DNA of 64,000 bases, taken from NCBI RefSeq assembly GCF_900100115.1, contig NZ_FNKL01000001.1:992001-1056000 (forward strand). Reading direction: 5' to 3'. A model generated the notes under the pieces. The model made no database searches. It saw only the letters and a list, made by a program, of their open reading frames with translations, and had not been told where the DNA came from. The DNA is from Chryseobacterium soldanellicola (lineage in GTDB: Bacteria > Bacteroidota > Bacteroidia > Flavobacteriales > Weeksellaceae). Of this stretch, positions 24,992 through 32,906 are shown in pieces. The position numbers and the translations under genes are program-made. Position 1 is the first letter of the stretch. Every line of letters begins with the position of its first letter.

Positions 24992-26983
24992 ATGAGCAAA
25001 AAAGGTATTTCACAGATCAAAGGTCCTGCCGAGATTCGTCTTGGTGAGACGGCTTATTACGAAGTGAGCCGAATATACGATATTGATGATAAAAAGAAAG
25101 TAGATGCTGCAAGATGGAAATTGTATGCTTTAGATTTTAAACATCATGATAATTGGCGCGAGCTGACGCCCAAAGCCGGAACTCCTCCCAAAATTGGGTA
25201 TCGCGTTCCGGTTATCGTAACCAATCAATCGTTGGTTGGGAGTGAACTGATGTTGGAAGCTTATATTTATGAACCTGAAAAAAGAATTCCTCCGGGACTG
25301 AGAATTAAAGTTCTGCCCGGATTAAAGAAGAGAATATCACGCGTAGAACTCTTTAAAGCTGACAATAGTCCTATTAAAGAGGATACGGTCATGAAGTACG
25401 GACAGACCATAAAAGTAAAGGTCTATACCGAAAACATGCAGGGAGAAATGGTGAAGTTAAGTCTCTACGAAGATGATGCCCAGGGTGGAGGTGACAGCCC
25501 CAAGAATAAGAATAATAGGGTTGCCCACATCACAAAAGCGCTGAATAAGAAAGGTTTTCTGTGGCATGAATTTAAACTGAATATTGATTTTACAAAAATT
25601 GCCAATGCCGTTATGGATGGCAGCCACGACAAGCTCCATGAATATTATGTGGTGGTAGAAACCGCCGAACACAAGTCTGTCAGTAAAAATGTGGAGGTAC
25701 AAAACCCGGATTATATTTTTTCTCAAACGGTAAGCAGTGGTGTTGATACTGAGAAAACTTACGGAGAGACTTTGATCGAGGAGGTTGTTATTAAAGGAAA
25801 ATACAAGAAGCAACCGGGAATAAATCCTCATGTGAATACTGGAAATCAGGTGGCAACGGTGTTTGAACCTGATGAGAAAAAGAAAGATGATAAATGTGCT
25901 TGTAAGCAATATGATTTGATTTGGGGAGATAAAATAGGATGTAATGAAAGGAAAAAGATAGTTGAAGTTGCCAAAAGTCTTAATGTTAATCCAAATTGGT
26001 TAATGACAATAATTGCTTTAGAAACAGCAGAAACATTTAATCCTTCAATTGATAATGGCATTGGTTATGTCGGACTTATTCAGTTTGGTTCTGGAGCAGC
26101 TAAAGATATTGGAACTGATCAAAAAAAACTAGTTAAAATGTCATTCGTAGATCAAATGGATTATGTTGAAAAACATTTAACAAAAAGTAAGATTAAATAC
26201 AAAACATTAGCAGATTTATATTTAGCAGTATTATATCCCTCTGCTTGTGGTCACGGATCTGAAAGAGATTATATTGTATTAGAGGGTACAGCCTATAAAA
26301 AAAATCCGTTCTTTTTTAAAGAAGATGACGAATGGACAACTAAGGTAATTAAAGGAAAAATAAAAAAAGTGCGAAGCCCTAAGGATAATGGTAAAACCTA
26401 TGTCTGGGAAGTTGCATTGGCAGCACAAGAAGTATATGCTAAAGGATTAATTAATAAAGAAAAAAGATTTAGTTGTAATGCAGGTAAGAAAATGGAAATT
26501 CCAAAAGAGGGTAATTGTGTAGATACTTGGGATAAATCCACAAATGGGAAAATAGAGAAGCTACATCCTAAAATTCGCTGTGCAGCAAAAAACTTTATTA
26601 ATGAAGTGGAAAAAACAATGGGAATTCAGTTAAGGATTATACAAGGATATAGAACCTATGCTGAACAGAATGATCTTTATGCACAAGGAAGAACAAAAGG
26701 AGGTAGTAAAGTAACAAATGCAAAAGGTGGACAAAGTAATCATAACTTTGGATTAGCCATTGATGTGGCTGAGATTAAAAATGGAAGAATAGATTGGGCG
26801 GAACAAGAAACTGTGTTGCCAAAAATTGCTCCAATAGGTAAAAAATGGGGATTTGATTGGGGAGGAGACTGGAAAAGTCTAAAAGATAAACCACATTTCG
26901 AAATGATGTTTGGAAAATCACTTTCAGAATTAAGAAAACTGTATGAAGACAATAATAATGATCCAACCAAAATTCCTTTATAA
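24992..26983 (+). CDS. Predicted contact-delivered peptidoglycan hydrolase effector
   Basis: A 663-residue protein without a signal peptide. Residues 1-110 and about 115-240 look like beta-rich Ig-like or carrier domains ('GPAEIRLGETAYYEV'). A linker with CAC (302-304) leads into a lysozyme/transglycosylase-like domain (about 305-490) with a candidate catalytic Glu at 344 (IALETAE) and GLIQF at 361-365. The C-terminus (about 525-645) is an M15-type peptidase: YRT, SNHNFGLAID with ligands H584 and D591, and DKPHFE with H635. It would cut both glycan and peptide parts of the wall. Lack of a signal peptide plus adjacent lipoprotein genes points to an interbacterial effector, perhaps carried by a T6SS-type apparatus; the delivery route is inference. 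A phage-like or self-lytic role is the alternative. Confidence 0.7.
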   Translation: MSKKGISQIKGPAEIRLGETAYYEVSRIYDIDDKKKVDAARWKLYALDFKHHDNWRELTPKAGTPPKIGYRVPVIVTNQSLVGSELMLEAYIYEPEKRIPPGLRIKVLPGLKKRISRVELFKADNSPIKEDTVMKYGQTIKVKVYTENMQGEMVKLSLYEDDAQGGGDSPKNKNNRVAHITKALNKKGFLWHEFKLNIDFTKIANAVMDGSHDKLHEYYVVVETAEHKSVSKNVEVQNPDYIFSQTVSSGVDTEKTYGETLIEEVVIKGKYKKQPGINPHVNTGNQVATVFEPDEKKKDDKCACKQYDLIWGDKIGCNERKKIVEVAKSLNVNPNWLMTIIALETAETFNPSIDNGIGYVGLIQFGSGAAKDIGTDQKKLVKMSFVDQMDYVEKHLTKSKIKYKTLADLYLAVLYPSACGHGSERDYIVLEGTAYKKNPFFFKEDDEWTTKVIKGKIKKVRSPKDNGKTYVWEVALAAQEVYAKGLINKEKRFSCNAGKKMEIPKEGNCVDTWDKSTNGKIEKLHPKIRCAAKNFINEVEKTMGIQLRIIQGYRTYAEQNDLYAQGRTKGGSKVTNAKGGQSNHNFGLAIDVAEIKNGRIDWAEQETVLPKIAPIGKKWGFDWGGDWKSLKDKPHFEMMFGKSLSELRKLYEDNNNDPTKIPL

Positions 26984-26987
26984 ATCT

Positions 26988-27797
26988 ATGAAAAATACAA
27001 TCAATAGTATATGCTTGCTTGTTTTAATTCTCATTTCGCTTTCATGCAAGAAAAGCAACAAACTTAAACAAGCAGTATTTAACTCAAATACAGATGAAAT
27101 TAGAACAGATTCGATAAAACTGATAAAAGATACTATCCTTTTTGTAAACTCTTCTGAAGGTGAAGATGTTAAATTTTCAATAAATAATATTACACAAGAT
27201 TCTATAATAGAAAGTGAAGTAATGGGTGAAACTGGTAAATCAGTATACAAATTCATTTTTAACAAAGAATTAAAAACAGGAGAGTGCGATACACATAGAT
27301 ATAGTGAACCAATTTATATCAATTCAAGTCCGAAAATAAAATTACATACAAAAGAAAATCTTTTTACTTCACCTCAAACAAAGGAAAGATTACAAAAAAT
27401 ATTTAATAGTTATGCTAAAATTTTCTTTAAAGTTAATTTAAAGAAATCAAATAGATGGAATGGAGTTTATTCATTTTCTATAAACGAAGATTCAGATGAT
27501 TGGAGAAACATCCACGAAATAAAATTGACTATTTCAAAAGATTCAATCACTTATTTGGCTAAGGGTTTTCAATTATATGAATACTATATGTTATCATCTA
27601 AAGACAATGAAAAAACGATAAGTCTAAATTTTTTTAAAGGATTAGACAATACAGAAAATGAAATTCATTTACAAAAAACTAAAGATTTTGGAACCATTGG
27701 CCTTGATGGGAAAGACTATGTGTTGCAAAGCCCATATATTGACATCAATTTAAATGATGGAAAAAAACAAAAGTATAAGCTAAAAAAATTAAAATGA
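26988..27797 (+). CDS. Lipoprotein, candidate immunity protein
   Basis: A 269-residue protein with a lipoprotein signal (MKNTINSICLLVLILISLSC; Cys at 20). The mature part has no family I recognise; it is AT-rich and Lys/Asn-rich, with a 'NRWNGVYSFSINEDSDDWRN' block. I chose the ATG at 26988, four bases after the effector stop, over an earlier in-frame ATG at 26943 because it gives a clean signal peptide. A cell-envelope lipoprotein encoded directly after a wall-degrading effector is the classic place and location for immunity, since the target is periplasmic. This is inferred from position, not homology. Its stop overlaps the next start (ATGA). Confidence 0.65.
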   Translation: MKNTINSICLLVLILISLSCKKSNKLKQAVFNSNTDEIRTDSIKLIKDTILFVNSSEGEDVKFSINNITQDSIIESEVMGETGKSVYKFIFNKELKTGECDTHRYSEPIYINSSPKIKLHTKENLFTSPQTKERLQKIFNSYAKIFFKVNLKKSNRWNGVYSFSINEDSDDWRNIHEIKLTISKDSITYLAKGFQLYEYYMLSSKDNEKTISLNFFKGLDNTENEIHLQKTKDFGTIGLDGKDYVLQSPYIDINLNDGKKQKYKLKKLK

Positions 27798-28703
27798 AAA
27801 AAATATTTCCAACTCTTTTTTTACTTTTATTATTCTCTTGTAAAGGAGAATTTAGAAAAGATAAAAAAATATCTGATTCAATAGAAGCTAAAATTAAACC
27901 AGATACAACAAATGCAACAAAAATAATAAATAACCCGATAGTTAAATCTGAAAGCTGTTATGATTATTTAACTGAATTGGTAAGAAGTAGTAATTTCCCT
28001 TTTTCAAATTGGAGTATTCAAAAGGAAAAAGTTAACCTTGAAATTGATGAAGATAATGAGGAGTATATTTCTGCAAAACTTTTTTTTGATACGGATGGAA
28101 CAGGAACAATTGGCTGGATAAATTATTATAAAAAAACAGGAAAGTTATTTGATACTTCTGCAAATTTAGAAAAACCAAAAGAACTTAAATTTGATTCACA
28201 TTGGAAAAAATTATTTGATGAATGTGTTAATTATAATCAAGGTAGTTTATCTAAAACTTCATTAGAGAGTATTTATAATCAATGCAAGGAAATATCACTT
28301 CCAAATAAATACAGTTTTGATGCTATTCCAACGAAAACGACTTTATTTCTTTAGATAAAAAATATTACAACATTTTTCCGTTAGATCATATGGATAATTA
28401 TAAAATTGCAAAAATTGCAAAACTTCCAATTACAAATAATAATAAACCTATTATTCTAATAGCATACAATGAAAATGGACAATCTAATTGGTACTTATTT
28501 ACTTTAGATAGTAGCTATAAGCCCATTTCAAATATTATTATTTATACAAGTGAAGAGTCTGATAATGGTAATTCTATTAGTACAACTTTTTTATCAGTGA
28601 AAGTTATATTATAAGTGTTGAAAAGTCGATTATTTCAAATGAAATAGAAAAGATATTTGATAAAAAAATATATAAAATTTCAAAAGGCGGTTATATAAAA
28701 TGA
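27794..28703 (+). pseudogene. Lipoprotein gene broken by two frameshifts
   Basis: Three consecutive open pieces in three frames read as one lipoprotein. Piece 1 (27794-28354) begins MKKIFPTLFLLLLFSC with a lipobox. Its frame is lost between 28321 and 28354, and the text resumes in another frame as NENDFISLDKKYYNIFP, running to 28614. A second shift near the T6 run at 28587-28592 resumes as NFFISESYIISVEK and ends ...KISKGGYIK at 28703. Each shift equals loss of one base. Intact, it would be about 300 residues. Either it is a decayed second immunity gene, or two sequencing errors occurred; the second site is a homopolymer, the first is not. Piece 1 alone could still yield a 186-residue product. 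Confidence 0.7.
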
Positions 28704-28862
28704 AACATATAATTTTTTTCATACACATATGAAAAAACAAAGTGTTTGTTTTGCAAAAATGTAATGAATAATGTTTGTGTAAAATATTGATTTATTTAGG
28801 TTTTGTAATCTGATAATTAGTTTATTATAGTTTGAATTGAAATATTATCAAGGTAACACGTT
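28704..28862. other. AT-rich stretch with no gene
   Basis: About 160 bases at very low GC between two broken lipoprotein genes. No coding frame longer than a few dozen codons, hairpin or promoter box stands out. Confidence 0.5.
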
Positions 28863-29160
28863 ATGAAAAAAATTATAAATATTTTTTAGTTTACTGTTCT
28901 TTCTTACAGGATTAATTTCTTGTAATGGGCAGGAAAATAATAAAAATAAAAATGACAATAAGAGGCATGATCTTAATGAAAAAAAATCATTCCTAATCTA
29001 TTTGATAAGAGATATTTTCATGGAAATTATTAATAAATCGAAAATGAATTTAACATGGTTTGGATTTTATTATAAGAAGACAAAAAAATATATTCAAACT
29101 GAAAATCCTTTTAATAAGAATAGTAATGTCGCAACAATTATTCATTGCACTAACGAATAG
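28863..29160 (+). pseudogene. Frameshifted short lipoprotein relic
   Basis: ATG at 28863 opens MKKIINIF and stops at 28887. With one T removed from the T6 run (28882-28887), the frame continues as SLLFFLTGLISCNGQ, a textbook lipoprotein signal with Cys about residue 19. It then runs about 80 residues (including NLTWFGFYYKKTKKYIQ) to the TAG at 29158. The coding part is Lys/Asn-rich, like the two lipoproteins upstream. It is probably a decayed immunity-type gene; no matching toxin remains. Confidence 0.6.
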
Positions 29161-29281
29161 GATTTTAATAAAATTTGTGTATTGTTGAAAAGTAATCACA
29201 AAATTCTTTAAAATTGATATAAAAATTAAGAATAGATATAATATACCATCAAAGCAGAAAAGTACTAATGAAAAATAACAC
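29161..29281. other. Non-coding remainder of the island
   Basis: About 120 AT-rich bases after the lipoprotein relic and before the island-end terminator. The first lines (gattttaataaaatttgtg) continue open in the relic's frame after its stop, which suggests further decay of the same gene. Nothing else is visible. Confidence 0.4.
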
Positions 29282-29311
29282 AGCACAACCAAAAAGTTGT
29301 GCTTTTTTCAT
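29282..29311 (+). terminator. Terminator at island end, near-copy of nuo terminator
   Basis: Perfect 8-bp stem agcacaac/gttgtgct (29282-29289 with 29296-29303), loop caaaaa, then TTTTTTC. Over 30 bases it matches the nuo terminator at 26 positions, including an identical 16-base 3' half. Confidence 0.85.
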
Positions 29312-29334
29312 AACTTTACTTAAATTTCAGGCTT

Positions 29335-31650
29335 TTGGCAAATCTTTACAAAAAAGACGCTCCATTTCAGGTTTTTATCTCGTTCAAAAAATATTTGGAC
29401 GTGTTGGAACATATCCGCTATAATGACAGATTGGAGTACCGTGTCAATTATGCCGAATCACTGATCGAAAAAACAAAAAACTTTCAGGAGCTTCGAGATG
29501 GTTTTCAGGACCTGACCTTACTGGATAAATATGAAGACCTCATCAAACTTCTTTTGGCCGATCTTTTCCCGACCGGGCTTACCAACAATGAAATAAAAGC
29601 AGCCAGCATTCCGCTTTCAAATATTACATTTAATTATACCGAAAGGTTTAAAAATATTCTTAAAGATGCCGGAAAAGACTTTGAAATAGAACTCAGAAAC
29701 ATCAACGATGATGAATTTTATGTTTTCTGCTGCTGCCTTATTTTACAGGTTTATTTCAAAAGAGATATAAGAAGCACACTTCCCTTTTATTATGATATTC
29801 CGAATAAGCTCGGCATTATGAAGCATTATAAAATCACGGTAAATTCAGATTTTAGTGATATTTATCCCACTGAGGAAGCCCTGATTCCCGAAGATCGAAT
29901 AATCGATATGCTTCTTGAAAATATGGATGACATCAAGTTGTGGAAGAAATATTTTCCCTCAAAATCCTGGATTCTGAGCGGTTTTACCATTATTTCCTTA
30001 GTCGATTGTACCTCTGAAGTCGCGCTGTCAGACCTTAAATCAAGCATGATACAGATCGATCCGGAAAACCTTACGCCTGATGAAAATCTAGAAGAAGTTC
30101 TTAAATCTTATTTTGATGTCGCTGAGCTCAAGTTTGGATTAATGCTTTTCAATAAAAAAGAAAAAAGACTTGAAAAAGTTCCAATTTATGAAAACGTATT
30201 TACCAATCATATCCTTGATTTCTGGATCAATACTTTTGACGAGGAAGTGCAAAAAACAACCTTTGAAAATTTTAATTATAATTCAAAACCTATCGTTGTT
30301 TCAAATGTCAGCAACCTGGATGCGCATGTAAAAAATTTACCGTCTTTTGAGATTCTCATAGAAAATAATATTAATAGCTTTATGGTAATTCCTATCATGA
30401 AAGATAATGAATTGCTGGCTATTATTGAATTTACTTCGCCAATTCCCAATAGCTTCAATGGTTTAAAGCTGAAAAAGCTTGAGTTTTTTGCAGACATGAT
30501 TTTGTTCTCACTGAGCAGATTCACTTTTGAGCGAAACAATCAGATTGAAGCCATTATTCAACGTGAATATACAACGATTCATGACAGTGTCATCTGGAAA
30601 TTCAGAAGTGAAGCGGAAAGATATTTCAATGCTTCATTGGCGAAAAAAATTTACACCTTAAAACAGATTTCGTTTAAAAATTTAACGCCTTTATTTGGTT
30701 TTTCCGATATTCGTTCGTCTTCGGAAAAACGTTATAATTTAATGCTTGAAGATCTGAATGAACAGATTGAAGCGCTTCATGAAATTTTTTCATTAATAAA
30801 TTCAGATTCTGAGAAATATTTACTGGCTTTAGATATTTTTGAAAATGAATTAAACAACGAAATAAAAGCCGATACAGAACAGCGTCTCCAACGATTGTTA
30901 AGAGACGAAATTCATCCCTATTTACAGGGAAAACTAGAGCTTAAATCTACCAAAGAAATAAAAACCAAAATCAAAGATTATTTTGCTCAGGTAAGTCAAA
31001 ATCATTTATTCTACAATCACAGAAGAAGCTTGGATGAATCCATAACCCTGATAAACAGGAAGTTAGCCGACATGTTGGATGAAGGCCAAATTGAAGCTCA
31101 ACAGCTTTTTCCGCATTATTATGAAAGATTTAAATCTGACGGCGTGGAACATAATCTGTATATAGGATCGGCCATTGCCCCGGATTTGCATTACAGCTCA
31201 AAATTTGTTCATAAACTTAGGTATTGGCAGCTGAAAACTATCTGTAATATGGAACAGGAATTTCAGAGCTTTAAGAAAAATATGCCTATTTCTTTAGATA
31301 TTGCTTCATTAATTTTCGTTTATAATGAAAAAATAGATATCCGTTTCCGAATGGATGAAAAACGTTTTGATGTAGACGGCGCCTTCAATTCTTATTATGA
31401 AATTATAAAAAAGAGACTGGATAAAGCCCATATTAAAGGCTCTTCAGAAAGAATAACATGCCCGGGAAAAATTACAATTGTCTATTTCGGCATGGAAAAT
31501 CAAAAAGAATATCTCGATTATGTTGCAAAGCTTCAGAAAAAAAACATCCTTGAAAATGATATCGAATTTTTAAAAGTCGAAGATTTGCAAGGAATTACAG
31601 GGCTTCTTGCGCTGAGAGTTTCTATCACCCAACATCAGGAAATACAATAA
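29335..31650 (+). CDS. GAF-domain protein, large
   Basis: A 771-residue cytoplasmic protein. The N-terminus (1-230) is helical and not recognised. A GAF-like domain follows at about 250-390, from 'LEEVLKSYFDVAELKFGLMLF' to 'FFADMILFSLSRF'. A long helical C-terminal region (about 400-770) carries the conserved-looking 'YERFKSDGVEHNLYIG' and 'MPISLDIASLIFVYNEKIDIRFRMDEKRFDVDGAFNSYYEIIKKR' blocks. There is no kinase, cyclase or DNA-binding output motif. The start is TTG at 29335; no ATG is near. I know similar long GAF proteins from Chryseobacterium as uncharacterised. A sensory role is inferred only from GAF. Confidence 0.75.
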   Translation: MANLYKKDAPFQVFISFKKYLDVLEHIRYNDRLEYRVNYAESLIEKTKNFQELRDGFQDLTLLDKYEDLIKLLLADLFPTGLTNNEIKAASIPLSNITFNYTERFKNILKDAGKDFEIELRNINDDEFYVFCCCLILQVYFKRDIRSTLPFYYDIPNKLGIMKHYKITVNSDFSDIYPTEEALIPEDRIIDMLLENMDDIKLWKKYFPSKSWILSGFTIISLVDCTSEVALSDLKSSMIQIDPENLTPDENLEEVLKSYFDVAELKFGLMLFNKKEKRLEKVPIYENVFTNHILDFWINTFDEEVQKTTFENFNYNSKPIVVSNVSNLDAHVKNLPSFEILIENNINSFMVIPIMKDNELLAIIEFTSPIPNSFNGLKLKKLEFFADMILFSLSRFTFERNNQIEAIIQREYTTIHDSVIWKFRSEAERYFNASLAKKIYTLKQISFKNLTPLFGFSDIRSSSEKRYNLMLEDLNEQIEALHEIFSLINSDSEKYLLALDIFENELNNEIKADTEQRLQRLLRDEIHPYLQGKLELKSTKEIKTKIKDYFAQVSQNHLFYNHRRSLDESITLINRKLADMLDEGQIEAQQLFPHYYERFKSDGVEHNLYIGSAIAPDLHYSSKFVHKLRYWQLKTICNMEQEFQSFKKNMPISLDIASLIFVYNEKIDIRFRMDEKRFDVDGAFNSYYEIIKKRLDKAHIKGSSERITCPGKITIVYFGMENQKEYLDYVAKLQKKNILENDIEFLKVEDLQGITGLLALRVSITQHQEIQ

Positions 31651-31704
31651 CTCGGATTTCAATCATCCGTAAAATTCAAATAATTTTCTACGTTTAAGTT
31701 AAAT

Positions 31705-32880
31705 TTATAAAGAAAGAAAAGCATATCCGAAAGATAATACGGAAATAATAATTCCTGCCATAAAAATCTTATATGTTATCGACAAAAGCCTGTATTTTCT
31801 ATCTAAAACTTTTCCTAAATAGTATAAATCTTTCACCATTGAATCATAAATATAATCTCTGTCTTTGATTAAATCTTTCATCGCATTGTTATAATCATCG
31901 AAAATCATTCTATTAAAATTACCGAAGAATAAAAGATTTACTTTTCTGTCGGCAACATCCTGATTCGTAAACTTAGCTTTTGTTACATTTGGCTTTGTTG
32001 ATAAAATTGCAAAAATAATCGTTAAAACACTCGATAAAAGCAATACAAAACTCGGAATGATAAGGTGGGAATTTTTCGGAGTATCCAATTTTGGAACCAA
32101 AACAGAAAGACAAACCGAAATAATAATCGCATTGACGGAAAGTAAAATATTCGCTTTACTGTCGGCTATATCACTCAATCTTGTATGATTATTCAACGTC
32201 ACTCTGAACAGTGTATCAACACTTCTGTCGGGCTTAGAATCTTTTATTTCTTTTGTTTCCTTCTTTTCAGAATTTTCTTTTTTCCCTTCTTCTTTTTCTA
32301 GCTTTTTCTCAATTTTCTTAATATTTTTCTTTTTTAAAGGTTCCCAATTTTCTTTAGCATACTCTGTATAAAAGGTATGCTTATTTTTCAGCATTTCAAG
32401 ATTGCCTTCATTCCATTCATCATTAGAAAAACACCTTACATTGGTAAGTTCCCATTCTTTTCTCAAAGCATCAGAAATATCATTGTAATCATGGCTCGCA
32501 AAGTGGCTGCAGTCCGCATCTTTTACAATTTTTTCTAAAAGATTTTGAGGTTCATATGTTATTTTTGTCGCTAAAATCAATTGCGCAACGGCATCAATAT
32601 AATCTTCAGAATAATTTTCATTTTGTAGAAAATTTTTCATGATCTTAACACCTTCTTCTTCATGATTTTCTGCGCATTCTATATATCCTGTATCATGAAA
32701 CCAAAGAGCAAGCAACACTTTTTCCTGATCTTCTTTAGATACAGGCGTGTTTCTCATAATCTCGTCAGCTTTATTAACTGTATACGTAGTATGAATAAAA
32801 TTATGATAAAAATATACCGAAGATAGCTTATCTTTGAATAAGATTTCAACATAATCTTTCGCTTTTTGTAAAATATCCAT
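31705..32880 (-). CDS. HD phosphohydrolase fused to Pycsar-effector TM domain
   Basis: A 391-residue protein in two parts. Residues 1-180 form an HD domain with metal-ligand candidates H26/H30, H62-D63 (WFHDTGY) and D121 (KDADCSHF). A charged Lys/Glu linker (about 183-218) leads to a C-terminal PycTM-type domain (about 220-391) with the signature 'SKANILLSVNAIIISV' and three or four membrane helices. PycTM proteins act in Pycsar anti-phage defence, where a cyclic pyrimidine nucleotide triggers membrane damage. No PycC cyclase lies in the window, so a housekeeping second-messenger role is equally possible. It is divergent from the large fusion gene at 32907. Confidence 0.8.
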   Translation of the reverse strand: MDILQKAKDYVEILFKDKLSSVYFYHNFIHTTYTVNKADEIMRNTPVSKEDQEKVLLALWFHDTGYIECAENHEEEGVKIMKNFLQNENYSEDYIDAVAQLILATKITYEPQNLLEKIVKDADCSHFASHDYNDISDALRKEWELTNVRCFSNDEWNEGNLEMLKNKHTFYTEYAKENWEPLKKKNIKKIEKKLEKEEGKKENSEKKETKEIKDSKPDRSVDTLFRVTLNNHTRLSDIADSKANILLSVNAIIISVCLSVLVPKLDTPKNSHLIIPSFVLLLSSVLTIIFAILSTKPNVTKAKFTNQDVADRKVNLLFFGNFNRMIFDDYNNAMKDLIKDRDYIYDSMVKDLYYLGKVLDRKYRLLSITYKIFMAGIIISVLSFGYAFLSL

Positions 32881-32906
32881 ACCTGAATTTTTGTTAATGT
32901 AAATTT

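Noticed and set aside
25457..25909. 150-codon minus-strand frame inside the effector gene
   Set aside because: Antisense to the effector with no promoter or recognisable product.
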